A stretch of DNA of 64,000 nucleotides from ECT2AJA-110-A sp035399845 (GTDB lineage Bacteria > Planctomycetota > Phycisphaerae > UBA1845 > UTPLA1): NCBI GenBank assembly GCA_035399845.1, contig DAOPJV010000012.1, positions 65,097 to 129,096 on the forward strand, given 5' to 3'. Below the pieces are notes generated by a model, which saw only the letters and a list, made by a program, of their open reading frames with translations, did no database searches and had not been told where the DNA came from. This document shows positions 34,599-43,700 of this stretch, piece after piece. How positions within the stretch are numbered: position 1 is the stretch's first letter; each line of letters begins with the position of its first letter. A program made the translations under genes and the position numbers.

Positions 34599-36317
34599 CT
34601 AGACAACGTGTTCTCCCGTGGCCCATCGGCGCATTCGATCATACCAGTCGCTCGTCGAATGGCCGCCGCCGCCGGACCGATGGTGCGCGTCTCTCAGCGC
34701 CTGAATGTGCCGGCATGGACCGTTCCGAATTCCGTACTTGTAGTGATAGCCGCAGAGGCATTTGCCCTTGCGGATGATCCCCTCGTCGTCGATCAGCGCC
34801 TCGACCTGCTGGTTCTCCGCCTTGCCGACGAGAATCACGCCGCCTCGCGGTCCGTCCATCGCCGACTGAACCTGAACGCGATTCTTCCCGAGGATATCCA
34901 TCGCACCGGCGCGTTCGGGATGTGGCGGTCCGAATTCCCGCTCGCTCAGCGCCATCGGCAGGGCCTGACGCCATCGATAACAACCGGCGTCCAGATCGTG
35001 AATCACCTGGCCGCGCAACGCGAGCTGATTCAGCGAAGCGGCGGCCGCGTCCATCGCGACGCCCGCCCGGTTCGACAAATCGCGCAACGACGAGCGGCGC
35101 GATTGATTCAGTTCCGTGGCGACGCGGGCGACGTGGCTGTCGTCGGGCGCGACGGGCGCCATCAACATGTCGACGGCGGAACCCCGCGTCCAGTCGTTGG
35201 TCGTCCAGCCCGACAAACCGAGTGTCAGCCGCATGGCGCCCATCCGAACGACCCAGAAACTCGGCAGGCCCGTGCCCAACAGATAGACGTCGACACCCTC
35301 AGCCAGCGGCAGCAGCCGGGAAAGGACGAGCAGGCGTCGCCGCCCCCAGATACGAATCGGATCGCCCACCGGGCCGGAATAAACGGCGCCGTGGCTGTCG
35401 ATCGGCTGCTCCCAGGGTTCGAGGACCATTCGCGGCGCCTGTCCCTCCCGCAGCTCAAAGCGGATCGCCCGCGGACTCGTCCGCGCCTTGCGCCGCTTGA
35501 GGAATGCGAGCAGGGAATAGACGCTCGCCACAGAGAGCGAGACTTTTCGCATCGGCAGGCACATCGCCGACTGCAGCTGCATGAAACCGCGAAGCCAGCC
35601 GTCGGGCAGGTCGATCTTCTCTTCGTGATAGTCCGGCGAGTCCTTCGTCGCGACGGCGAAGCCCTCCGGGTTGATCGAAAATCGCGTCTCCCGATAGGAA
35701 CGCAGCGACTGGAAACTGTCGTAGAGGTTCCACGAATAATCGACGTTGGTCGTGCCGTGGGCGATCCCCGTGTCCGGACCAAAACAGTCTTCACGGTTCG
35801 CCGTCAGGCAGCCATAGCTGGACTCATCGGCGGAGAAACACTCGAAGAAGACAACGTCGTCCGCGACGGTGATGATCGGGTCGTACGGCATCAACAACCG
35901 CCACAGATTCGGATCATTCCTGCGAAGCCAGTCATTCAGACCGCGACGGGCCTTCCAGTACCTGCCTTTCGCCAGCTCAAAGGACTTTCGCAGTTCCGTG
36001 TGAATCGGCTGTGCGCGTCGCGCCTCCAGCTCCCGCCGCGCCTCGGCGACGGCGTCCGATCGAATCTGCGCCTCTCGCTGCCGCTGATTCTCCTTCCAGA
36101 GCTGGTAACCGGACTTGTCGCGCGGCTTGAAGCGAAGATCGTTGATGACGACATCATGCAGCGCGCTGATCGCCTCGCGAAACCGCACGGGATCCTTCAG
36201 CGGCGCGTCGAACGCCACACGATCCCTCGACAGGTCCGGCGCAAATTGCAGGATGCGCGATCCCGCCGCCTGGCGAATCGCGCTGCTCCCGTAATAAGCG
36301 GTCCGCACCTGCATCAC
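34599..36317 (-). CDS. Winged-helix/SWIM zinc-finger retron partner protein
   Basis: 572 aa counted from the GTG at 36317 (ATG at 36314 possible). Residues 1-390 are a large uncharacterised domain with a charged helix (about 75-110). Residues about 405-460 form a winged-helix-like segment (RRSSLRDLSNRAGVAMDAAA). A SWIM zinc finger lies near 520-537: KCLCGYHYKYGIRNGPCRHI gives C-x-C-x12-C-x-H. SWIM and winged-helix modules usually bind nucleic acid or protein. It overlaps the HEAT-like gene by up to 4 bp and is followed by the ncRNA and the reverse transcriptase. This is the WH-SWIM partner I recall from type XIII retrons. Confidence 0.85.
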   Translation of the reverse strand: MMQVRTAYYGSSAIRQAAGSRILQFAPDLSRDRVAFDAPLKDPVRFREAISALHDVVINDLRFKPRDKSGYQLWKENQRQREAQIRSDAVAEARRELEARRAQPIHTELRKSFELAKGRYWKARRGLNDWLRRNDPNLWRLLMPYDPIITVADDVVFFECFSADESSYGCLTANREDCFGPDTGIAHGTTNVDYSWNLYDSFQSLRSYRETRFSINPEGFAVATKDSPDYHEEKIDLPDGWLRGFMQLQSAMCLPMRKVSLSVASVYSLLAFLKRRKARTSPRAIRFELREGQAPRMVLEPWEQPIDSHGAVYSGPVGDPIRIWGRRRLLVLSRLLPLAEGVDVYLLGTGLPSFWVVRMGAMRLTLGLSGWTTNDWTRGSAVDMLMAPVAPDDSHVARVATELNQSRRSSLRDLSNRAGVAMDAAAASLNQLALRGQVIHDLDAGCYRWRQALPMALSEREFGPPHPERAGAMDILGKNRVQVQSAMDGPRGGVILVGKAENQQVEALIDDEGIIRKGKCLCGYHYKYGIRNGPCRHIQALRDAHHRSGGGGHSTSDWYDRMRRWATGEHVV

Positions 36318-38083
36318 GCCGCCCCCCCCATCGCTTGTGGAGCCTCGAGCTCGGGGATGATCCGCGCCACGATGGCCGCGTGAGCCGGCTCGCGCGAGAG
36401 CATTGACGCGACGGCGGCCAGTGCGGCCCGCCGCTCCGTCGGACGGATGGACCGCATGGCGATCGCGATGACCGGCAGGAGTCGCTCCGCCTGCGCGGGT
36501 TCCCGCTCAATCGCCCGAACGATCTGCCGCAGGGCGTCGGGCTTGCGCCGACCGCCGCGATGCACACTGAGAATCACGGCCGCCCAGACAGGCGCCAGCC
36601 GATCCGATTCACATCGCCCCGGCAGACTTCGCCGGCGCTCCAGCCGCTGCACGACGCCGAGCCGCACATCGTCAAACGGCGTTTCAATCAATCGCGTCCA
36701 CAATGCGGGTTCGTTCCAGCCGAGCGACGATTCGTCGAGCCACGCCAGCGCGGCGCCGCGCATGGGCGCCAACGAGCTGTCAAAAAAGGGCGTGATAAAT
36801 TCAACGTCGAACAGCGCAAACGTTCCGAGAACAGAGAGGGCCCACTCGCCCATCTCCGCGGCGATCGACGCGCACGCCGCGTTGGCGAGCCCGCTGAGCG
36901 CATTCGGGGGAACCGGACGCGTGTTGTGCCGCGTGCGAAGCCACTCCAGGCCAAGCTGTGCGACGGGCGACGGCCGGGCACACGCAAGCGCAACCAGCTG
37001 CTCCGTCGTCAGTCGATCCATCGAAACATGCCGCCGCATCGCGTCGCAGATCATCGACAGCGCGCCGTGGTTTGAAACATCCGTCAGCGACAACCACTCA
37101 TCGATTCCCACGCTCGACAGGGAATCCAGATTGGCGAACGCATCGGCGGCGAAGGACTGCACGCGCTCGTCGCTGTGACCCAGCAGACGAATCAGCCGCG
37201 CCGGCGACAGTGACTTCAGAAGTGGCGCGTGATGTTGATGAGTCAATTCGATCGCCCATTGGCGGACCAGACTGCTCTGCGCCGCTCCCACCAAGTCGAT
37301 CAGGGCATCGAACGCCTCCGTCCGCCGCCACAAGTCGTCGTGATCCGGCGCCGCCCGGAGTTCGCTCAGCGATCGCCCCTCGGCGAGCCGCACGTGTGAC
37401 GCCGTGAACTCGATCGCCTCGTTCCCTGCGAAACACGCGTGCATCAGCGTCCAGTTATCGATGATGTTCTCGCCCACCTCGAAATCCGCATCTGTGAAGC
37501 GCCTGAGCGCATGGGCGATGCCCGGAACGTAGCGATCGGGATTCGAGTACCCCAGGAAGCGAAAATAGCGCCACACGCGCCGCCGCAGGTAATACCGCGT
37601 TCGATACGTGAAGAGCCGATCGTCGACGCGTGGGCGATAGTCGTCGGCAGGACCGCCATAGGCGCCCCGGGGCCGCGGTTCCGCAATGTGCGGCGCAATG
37701 CGATTGTGCGGGCTGGTCAGGAATTCGCCCTGACGATCGGAGCGCGCAACGCTGTCGAAGTAGTAGCGACGTCTTCGAACCCGTCGAACGACGCGATCGA
37801 ACGCAACGGCGCAGACGCCCATGATCTCGTCGTCCCCGCGCTCTTCGGCGTGTTTGAACAGGCGTTTGACGACGAGTTCATGCCCGCGGCAGTCGAGGGG
37901 TTCTTCAAAATAGGCGATAATCTGGCGCCGCGCCCAGTCGCGCGTGTCGCTCTTCAACCGCTCGACGACGGTCGACAACAGCGTCGGAACGCGCACGTTG
38001 CGCAGATATGACAACAGCCGATCGTCCTCGGCGGCGAACAGTTCGTCGAGAAGAATTCTGGATGGCGTGCCCGATTCGCCCAT
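36314..38083 (-). CDS. HEAT/ARM-like helical-repeat retron partner protein
   Basis: 589 aa. Almost entirely alpha-helical, with repeated pairs of amphipathic helices from about residue 230 to the C-terminus (SPARLIRLLGHSDERVQSFAADAF, SPVAQLGLEWLRTRHN, FDDVRLGVVQRLERR, PTERRAALAAVASMLSREPAH), typical of HEAT or armadillo solenoids. The N-terminal 230 residues are Arg/Tyr-rich, with no catalytic motif. First gene of the retron operon; its stop overlaps the SWIM gene start. The ATG at 38083 is chosen because an upstream in-frame ATG (38149) lies inside the predicted -10 box. A solenoid scaffold or sensor role is inferred. Confidence 0.82.
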   Translation of the reverse strand: MGESGTPSRILLDELFAAEDDRLLSYLRNVRVPTLLSTVVERLKSDTRDWARRQIIAYFEEPLDCRGHELVVKRLFKHAEERGDDEIMGVCAVAFDRVVRRVRRRRYYFDSVARSDRQGEFLTSPHNRIAPHIAEPRPRGAYGGPADDYRPRVDDRLFTYRTRYYLRRRVWRYFRFLGYSNPDRYVPGIAHALRRFTDADFEVGENIIDNWTLMHACFAGNEAIEFTASHVRLAEGRSLSELRAAPDHDDLWRRTEAFDALIDLVGAAQSSLVRQWAIELTHQHHAPLLKSLSPARLIRLLGHSDERVQSFAADAFANLDSLSSVGIDEWLSLTDVSNHGALSMICDAMRRHVSMDRLTTEQLVALACARPSPVAQLGLEWLRTRHNTRPVPPNALSGLANAACASIAAEMGEWALSVLGTFALFDVEFITPFFDSSLAPMRGAALAWLDESSLGWNEPALWTRLIETPFDDVRLGVVQRLERRRSLPGRCESDRLAPVWAAVILSVHRGGRRKPDALRQIVRAIEREPAQAERLLPVIAIAMRSIRPTERRAALAAVASMLSREPAHAAIVARIIPELEAPQAMGGAA

Positions 38084-38144
38084 CACACGATGACCCGTCG
38101 CATTCCCCTGCGCGCCGTCCGAACGGATCGGCGACCCGGTTCGT

Positions 38145-38174
38145 ACCATACCGGGAGGGTGATGTCGTTGGCAA
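38145..38174 (-). promoter_or_regulatory. Predicted promoter of the retron operon
   Basis: On the minus strand, TTGCCA (38174-38169), 18-nt spacer, TATGGT (38150-38145). Predicted start near 38138, leaving a leader of about 55 nt. Confidence 0.55.
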
Positions 38175-38212
38175 GCGCCAAACGATCGTCGTGCGCCGAA
38201 GTCTGACGTGAG

Positions 38213-40825
38213 TTAAGGACAGACGTTTCCGAGTTCCGCCTCGAACAGATGGACGTCGGCGACATCGACGACGTTGTCGCTATTCAGATCGCCGAACAGC
38301 CCCACGCCCGTCATTCCGAACTGCGTCTGAAGCAAGGCAAAGTCGAGCATATCGACATCGCGATCGAAGTCGAAATCCCCCTCGCACGGCGCATTCAGCG
38401 GTGTCAGCTTGTACGCCGCGCCGCAGGCCGACGCGTCTGACGGACCGATCGGCTCGATGCGCACCCAATACACGCCCGGATTGAGGAACAGGAAGATATT
38501 GACGGGTGAACACGCGTTCACGGTCGCGCCGTCAATCAGGAAGCCGGGGCATCCGTTGGTGGCGTCGAGGAACAGCGCCTGTGCCGGGGATTCGGATTCG
38601 AATCGATAGGAGAAGTCGCTCGCCTCTGTCAGTTCGACCTGATACCAATCGACATCAACGACGATATTCTCGCCATCGAAATTGATCCCCGTCGTCCCGC
38701 AGTGAACTTCGCCGGGGATCATCGGCGTGAAAATCGGCGACGCCTGATCACAGCCGTAATTGGTGACGTCCACAAAACCGGCGGAACAGTCAGGCTCCCC
38801 TTCCGATATCCCCATCGGATCGCAGAACACTTTGCACCCGCATTCGATGCAGGAGGAATCGACGCCGAGAAAGACGCCAGACAGGCTTGAACAATCGTCG
38901 CTCGTGATGAACTGACACGCCAGCCCGTTGAGACAGCAGGCGCCCTTCGGAACCCCGCAATCCGCAATCGCGGCCAGACAGGTCTGATTCGCCACAAAGC
39001 GATCGTCCGGTCCGACACAATTCTCGATCGGCGTGTTGTTCGTGCAGGCGCCGTTCTGCTGATTGCAGCACGCGCCGAACGCCCCGCCCGGCGAGCCGAG
39101 CAGGCAGAACGCAAAGTCCGCGTTGTGCCGGAAAGGTCTGGGGTAGTCGGTAATCTCGCGCACGGAACCACCGCCCGTCGCGCTCGAATACGACCACAGA
39201 AAATAGCATGTCGGATCACCATAGCCCACGATGGATATCCACCCGCGCGTCATCGCGACGGGTTCGATCAGCTCGACTTCGTATTCATTGACCTCGGATT
39301 CGTAATAGACGATTCCTGTCGGTGTGCGAAGCGCCGGGATGAACTGCGAAGAGACGACCGGCCCGGGGTCACCTCCCTGATCCTCGTAGAACTTGATCTC
39401 GAAATCCGGGAGCGGCTCCTCGCATTCCACAAAGGCCGTGGGATTGATCGGCTGAAGATCGAAGCCATAGAAACGCACATGCGTGATGACGCCGTTGACG
39501 CCCTCAAAGTCGTCATACACGACGGCGCCCCTGGAATTCTCCGACGTGTAGGCCGGCGTACGATCGAAATAGTCCGCCAGCGGCTGCGCAAAGAGCGTAT
39601 TCGACGGACACGTCGGCGGCGGCGGACACTCGGCGCACGTGGTCCCGGCGCCGATCCAGTTCCAGCCCTCATCGACGCATTCCGCCTGCGTCAGTTCAAC
39701 GCAGAGGCTGTAGCCCATGCAGCAGCCGCCCGTGGGCGCCCCGCAGGTCGCCTGAACGAACTGACAGACGCCGTTGGGAACATACGTCTCATTGGGCCCC
39801 TGGCAGTCGGCCTCCAGGACACCATCCTCGCAGGTCAGCGCCCGCGTCTGGTCGTTGCCGCAACAGGCGCCGATCTCCACGCCGCAGGCGGGCGACAGAT
39901 CCGCGCACAACGTGTCCGGCGTGAATCGCTGTGAAGGGCCCAGGCAGTTGACGATCTCAACGTTGTCTGTGCACGCGCCGACGGCGTCGTCACAACAGGC
40001 GCCGAACACACCGGAATAGGTACCGCGGATACACACCGCGAGGTCGATCGACTGTTCAACCTCGGCGCAGCCGGCGCAGACGGAGAAGTTGTCGCCGGGG
40101 CTTCTCGTCGGCGCCCACACGAAGTTGCAGAGCGGATCGCCCATGCCCAGGATGGAGATCCAGCCACGGGTGAGCACGCAGGCTTCCGGCAGAATCACCT
40201 CGTATTCGTTGAGCTCGAATCCATCAATGTAGTACACGCCCGTCGGCGTTCGCGTCGCCGTCAGCGTGTAATCACAGATTGCTTCGGCCGGTCGATCGCC
40301 GAGGTCCGGATGAAACGATATCTGAAACGTGTTGTCCGTTTCGACACACTCGTCAAACTGCCCGCTCGGCGGAATGCCGAGATCAAACCCCCAGAACGTC
40401 ACCTTCGTGATCGGGCCGACCAGCCCCGAAAAACGCTCGTAAAACCGAGTTCCCGCGCTCAGTTCCGACACGCCGGCCGACTGGAACTGAAATGGATTGG
40501 CGGGTCGCTGCGCAAAGAGCGAGTCCCCAGGGCAGCCCGACAACAACGGGCAGTCCGCGCAGGCGGTATCGGGGCCCAGCCATCGAAGGCCTTCCGTCAG
40601 GCAGCCCAGCTCCGTCGTGATATCGCACGTCGACTCCCCATAGCAGCATGCGCCCGTCACGGCGCCTCGCGGCGCCCCGTTCTCGTTTCCCAACGGCCCT
40701 GCTGACGATTCGTCAGATGTTGAGGTCAGGATGGGCGAAACCGGCGGAGAATCCGCATGCGCGAATTGTGATGCAGCCAGGAAGAGTATCGAAATGAGCG
40801 CGCAATGGATGACCGATCGATTCAT
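38213..40825 (-). CDS. Large secreted Cys-rich GACC-repeat protein with dockerin-like tail
   Basis: 870 aa. Signal peptide MNRSVIHCALISILFLAASQ, cleavage after AHA. Two large similar beta-rich units (each about 190 residues, with IT(K/H)V(T/R)F(W/Y)GFDL, and MTRGWISIVGYGDP versus LTRGWISILGMGDP) alternate with short Cys modules opening GACC or GGCC (six seen, for example GACCYGESTC and GACCLNGLACQF). A single beta-domain before residue 800 resembles pre-peptidase C-terminal domains. The C-terminus is dockerin-like: GDFDFDRDVDMLDFALLQTQ and GDLNSDNVVDVADVHLFEAE. GGGAGG about 10 nt upstream supports the start. Extracellular or surface structural or adhesion role inferred. Confidence 0.85.
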   Translation of the reverse strand: MNRSVIHCALISILFLAASQFAHADSPPVSPILTSTSDESSAGPLGNENGAPRGAVTGACCYGESTCDITTELGCLTEGLRWLGPDTACADCPLLSGCPGDSLFAQRPANPFQFQSAGVSELSAGTRFYERFSGLVGPITKVTFWGFDLGIPPSGQFDECVETDNTFQISFHPDLGDRPAEAICDYTLTATRTPTGVYYIDGFELNEYEVILPEACVLTRGWISILGMGDPLCNFVWAPTRSPGDNFSVCAGCAEVEQSIDLAVCIRGTYSGVFGACCDDAVGACTDNVEIVNCLGPSQRFTPDTLCADLSPACGVEIGACCGNDQTRALTCEDGVLEADCQGPNETYVPNGVCQFVQATCGAPTGGCCMGYSLCVELTQAECVDEGWNWIGAGTTCAECPPPPTCPSNTLFAQPLADYFDRTPAYTSENSRGAVVYDDFEGVNGVITHVRFYGFDLQPINPTAFVECEEPLPDFEIKFYEDQGGDPGPVVSSQFIPALRTPTGIVYYESEVNEYEVELIEPVAMTRGWISIVGYGDPTCYFLWSYSSATGGGSVREITDYPRPFRHNADFAFCLLGSPGGAFGACCNQQNGACTNNTPIENCVGPDDRFVANQTCLAAIADCGVPKGACCLNGLACQFITSDDCSSLSGVFLGVDSSCIECGCKVFCDPMGISEGEPDCSAGFVDVTNYGCDQASPIFTPMIPGEVHCGTTGINFDGENIVVDVDWYQVELTEASDFSYRFESESPAQALFLDATNGCPGFLIDGATVNACSPVNIFLFLNPGVYWVRIEPIGPSDASACGAAYKLTPLNAPCEGDFDFDRDVDMLDFALLQTQFGMTGVGLFGDLNSDNVVDVADVHLFEAELGNVCP

Positions 40826-41071
40826 GTCGGCAAAGCCTCCCGGGTTGGCCTACTCGGAGAATCGGCTCAGTAATCCGAGCTTTTCGCGTTGCTGCGAAAA
40901 GAACGCGAAAATGGCGGCTTCACAGAGAAATCGTTGAATCCGCCAATCGACAACGTTAGCATGAAACGGACCTCTGTTTCAAGCCAAAGTTGCGAATCAA
41001 CCGATCGATCGCACGAACAGGGCTTGAGCGAAACCACCTTTTCCGGCGAGCCAGTCACGGAGACGTTGTGC

Positions 41072-41914
41072 ATGCCCAGCCGCCTTGCCTCCGCAATCGC
41101 AGCCTCGATCGCCCTCCTGACCTGCAGCACGCTTCCGGCCGATGGTGTTGTGACGGTTCGCCTGCGCTCATCTCAGGCCAATGCAACGCTATTGCCCGGC
41201 GCAACAATCGACTGGCGAATCGAGGTCGAAGTCTCGCAGGGTGACAACGCGGGCCTGGCCCTGTTTCTCGCCGATCTCACGCAATCGCCCGCCAATCCGC
41301 AGGTATTCGATATTCCGCCGGCCGCGAGCGTTCCGCCGCAGATGCAGAACTTTGACGCGCCCAATGGTTACGCCAATCCCGGCGCCGGCTACGTCGGTGT
41401 TCAGGTCGGCGATCCCGGACAGCGAAACCTCCGCCAGATCGGCGGCGCCCAGAATGGCTTCGGCCAGGCGGGGACGACGATGGGGCAATCGACAAATGTC
41501 GTCGCCGGCGTCGGTCAACCCGGACCCATCATCGTCGCGGATGGCGCCTTCCCGGCGCCCGGCGTTCCCGGCTCGTATTCGATCCTTCTGGAGAACGTCG
41601 TCGCGAACACCTTCGTGTCCGTCAATACGGCGCCGGCCGTGTCGCCGGCCAGCCCGGCCGCAGTGCTCCCTGTCGAATCGATGCTGACTTTCACTGTTGA
41701 CGACACGACGCCGCTTCGTGGCGATATGAACTGCGACGGTATTGTCGATTCTCGTGACGTGGCGCCCTTCTCCGTCGCCCTGACGGACGCGGCCTCCTAT
41801 CCGGGCATGTATCCGTTCTGCATGATTTCTCAGGCGGATGTCAACAACGATACATCCATCGATACCAACGACATCAGCGAATTCGTCGCCTGTCTGCTCA
41901 CGGGTTGCCCCTGA
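41072..41914 (+). CDS. Secreted protein with dockerin-like tail
   Basis: 280 aa. Signal peptide MPSRLASAIAASIALLTCST with cleavage around PADG. The mature N-terminus (VTVRLRSSQANATLLPGATIDWRIE) reads like a beta-sandwich of cohesin-like or CARDB type; then a Gly/Pro/Asn-rich segment. The C-terminus has a duplicated EF-hand-like pair: GDMNCDGIVDSRDVAPFSVA and ADVNNDTSIDTNDISEFVAC. GGAG (41059-41062) lies 9 nt before the ATG at 41072; an upstream in-frame extension lacks a signal peptide. Divergent from the large GACC protein. Confidence 0.82.
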   Translation: MPSRLASAIAASIALLTCSTLPADGVVTVRLRSSQANATLLPGATIDWRIEVEVSQGDNAGLALFLADLTQSPANPQVFDIPPAASVPPQMQNFDAPNGYANPGAGYVGVQVGDPGQRNLRQIGGAQNGFGQAGTTMGQSTNVVAGVGQPGPIIVADGAFPAPGVPGSYSILLENVVANTFVSVNTAPAVSPASPAAVLPVESMLTFTVDDTTPLRGDMNCDGIVDSRDVAPFSVALTDAASYPGMYPFCMISQADVNNDTSIDTNDISEFVACLLTGCP

Positions 41915-41980
41915 TTCCGGGACCGCCCGCGTTTTCATTCAACGTAGCCAATCGATCAACTCTTGTAGGAGGGGAAGACC

Positions 41981-43582
41981 ATGATTGACCTTGCTTCCAC
42001 GCGCTCTCGACTGATCGTCGGGGCGCTCGTCGCAGTTGTCATCACCTGCGCGAACGTCGCCAGGGCGCAAAGCGGCGCCTGCTGTCTCAACGGAATGTGT
42101 ACCGATGTCGTCGGGCCCCTCGCCTGTACCGGCCCCGGCGGCATCTACCTTGGAGAAGGAACCGCCTGCGAATCGGATGGCTATCTGTGCGACTTCGGCG
42201 CCTGCTGCACGGGCGAAGGATGTCTCCAGCTGCTCCAGATCGAGTGCAATCAGGCGGGCGGCGTCTTCCAGACGGGCGCCGAGTGCGGTGAAGGATTCTG
42301 CGGCGCCTGCTGCACGCTGGAAGGCCAGTGCATCGACTCCACATCGGACCAATGCGCCAATCTGGACGGGGCCACGTTCTTCGCCGGCCAGACCTGCGAA
42401 AGCAATCCATGCGGTCCGCCGCCAACGGGCGCCTGCTGCGACAACAGCGCCTGCTTCGACAACATCCTTGAAGACGCCTGCGTCAGTGGCGGCCGCCTCT
42501 GGGCGGGCCCCAACACGACGTGCAATGACGAGCCGCTCCCCTGCGATGCCGGCGCCTGCTGCGTTGGTACAAACTGCGTCTTCGTGATTCCGGCGCAGTG
42601 CGCCAGCCAGGGCGGTCAGTTCCTGGGGGGCCCCTGTTCCTCAGGCGCCTGCGCCCCGCCCAGCGGCGCCTGCTGCTCCGGCACGAATTGTGTCATCACG
42701 ATCCCCGAAAACTGCACGGAGGAACTCGGCCGCGTCTATCTGGGCGACGGAACAACATGCGAAGGCGATCCCTGCGGCGAACCCATGGACCCGACGGGCG
42801 CCTGCTGCACAGAGTCCTTTGGCTGCCTCAACGATGTCACCGCCACGCAGTGTGCCCTGAGCAACGGCCTCTACGCCGGAAACAACACGACCTGTGCGAG
42901 CGGCATCTGCGATCTCGGCGCCTGCTGCCGCGGATCGACCTGCACGTTCGACTTCCAGATCGCCTGCATTCAGGCCGGCGGTGAATACCTCGGAAGCGGC
43001 GTGACCTGCGAGAACTTCCCCTGCGGACTGCCGCCTGTCGGCGCCTGCTGCCGATTCGAAGGCGGTTGCGAGAACGATGTGGCCGCCTCGGCCTGCACCG
43101 GGTCCGACAGCTGGCTTGGCGCCGGAACACAGTGCACGGCCAACGCCTGCACTCCCGGCGCCTGCTGCAACGAAAGCGGCTGCTCGGATATCTCTGAAGC
43201 GGAGTGCGGCGCCATCGGTGGCCTGTTCATTCCGGGACAGGATTGCGCCAGCGGCGCCTGCAACGCCGGCGCCTGCTGCCTCGACGGGTTCTGCGGAATG
43301 GCGCCCGCATTCAGCTGTTTCCTCGCCGGCCGCACCTTCATCGGCGCGGGGGTTCCGTGTGATCCGAATCCCTGCCTGCCGTGCGCCACGTGCCATGGCG
43401 ACGCCGACGAGAACGGCGAAATCAACGGCCTGGATATCGAAGCGATGGTCGACTGCCTGCTCGGCGCCGATCCCCTCACGTGTAAATGCGCCGACATGAA
43501 CATGGACGGAACCGTCGGCCTCGACGACGTCAGCGCGTTCGCCACTGTCGTGCTTGCCGGCGGCGTCTGCGAAGGCGGTTGA
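41981..43582 (+). CDS. Secreted protein made of eleven GACC cysteine modules
   Basis: 533 aa. Signal peptide (residues 1-29, ending ANVARA). Eleven modules of about 35-45 residues each begin GACC and follow the pattern GACCxxxxC-x7-9-C...GG-x-Y/F-x-G-x-C...C, with six or so Cys per module, suggesting disulfide-bonded small domains. The C-terminus is dockerin-like: GDADENGEINGLDIEAMVDC and ADMNMDGTVGLDDVSAFATV. GTAGGAGGGG before the ATG is a strong ribosome site. It shares the module with the 870-aa protein at 38213-40825. Ends at a strong terminator. Surface or matrix role inferred. Confidence 0.85.
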   Translation: MIDLASTRSRLIVGALVAVVITCANVARAQSGACCLNGMCTDVVGPLACTGPGGIYLGEGTACESDGYLCDFGACCTGEGCLQLLQIECNQAGGVFQTGAECGEGFCGACCTLEGQCIDSTSDQCANLDGATFFAGQTCESNPCGPPPTGACCDNSACFDNILEDACVSGGRLWAGPNTTCNDEPLPCDAGACCVGTNCVFVIPAQCASQGGQFLGGPCSSGACAPPSGACCSGTNCVITIPENCTEELGRVYLGDGTTCEGDPCGEPMDPTGACCTESFGCLNDVTATQCALSNGLYAGNNTTCASGICDLGACCRGSTCTFDFQIACIQAGGEYLGSGVTCENFPCGLPPVGACCRFEGGCENDVAASACTGSDSWLGAGTQCTANACTPGACCNESGCSDISEAECGAIGGLFIPGQDCASGACNAGACCLDGFCGMAPAFSCFLAGRTFIGAGVPCDPNPCLPCATCHGDADENGEINGLDIEAMVDCLLGADPLTCKCADMNMDGTVGLDDVSAFATVVLAGGVCEGG

Positions 43583-43618
43583 TTCCGGCGGAAACTTCGC
43601 CGTCCGTTTCATCAATCG

Positions 43619-43670
43619 AACCGGCGTTCCCTCGTGACGACAACAGGCGTCCCGAGGAACGCCGGTTTTT
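43619..43670 (+). terminator. Rho-independent terminator of the GACC protein gene
   Basis: 12-bp perfect stem (43619-43630 with 43656-43667), continuing with one bulge, then TTTTT to 43670. Located 37 bp after the stop codon. Confidence 0.88.
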
Positions 43671-43700
43671 CCCTGCCTGAATCTCTGAACGCTGACGCGG

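Noticed and set aside
34536..36383. 615-codon open frame on the plus strand over the SWIM gene
   Set aside because: Arg/Gln/His-rich shadow of the sense gene; the sense gene has a SWIM finger and operon overlaps.
42074..43280. Regularly spaced GGCGCCTGCTG as a possible CRISPR array
   Set aside because: Units are in frame within a secreted Cys-repeat protein, spacing varies from about 100 to 135 bp, and the repeat is only 11 bp; no cas genes.
30058..43582. Cellulosome gene cluster
   Set aside because: Dockerin-like tails are present but there is no cohesin scaffold or glycoside hydrolase here; such tails are general in planctomycetes.
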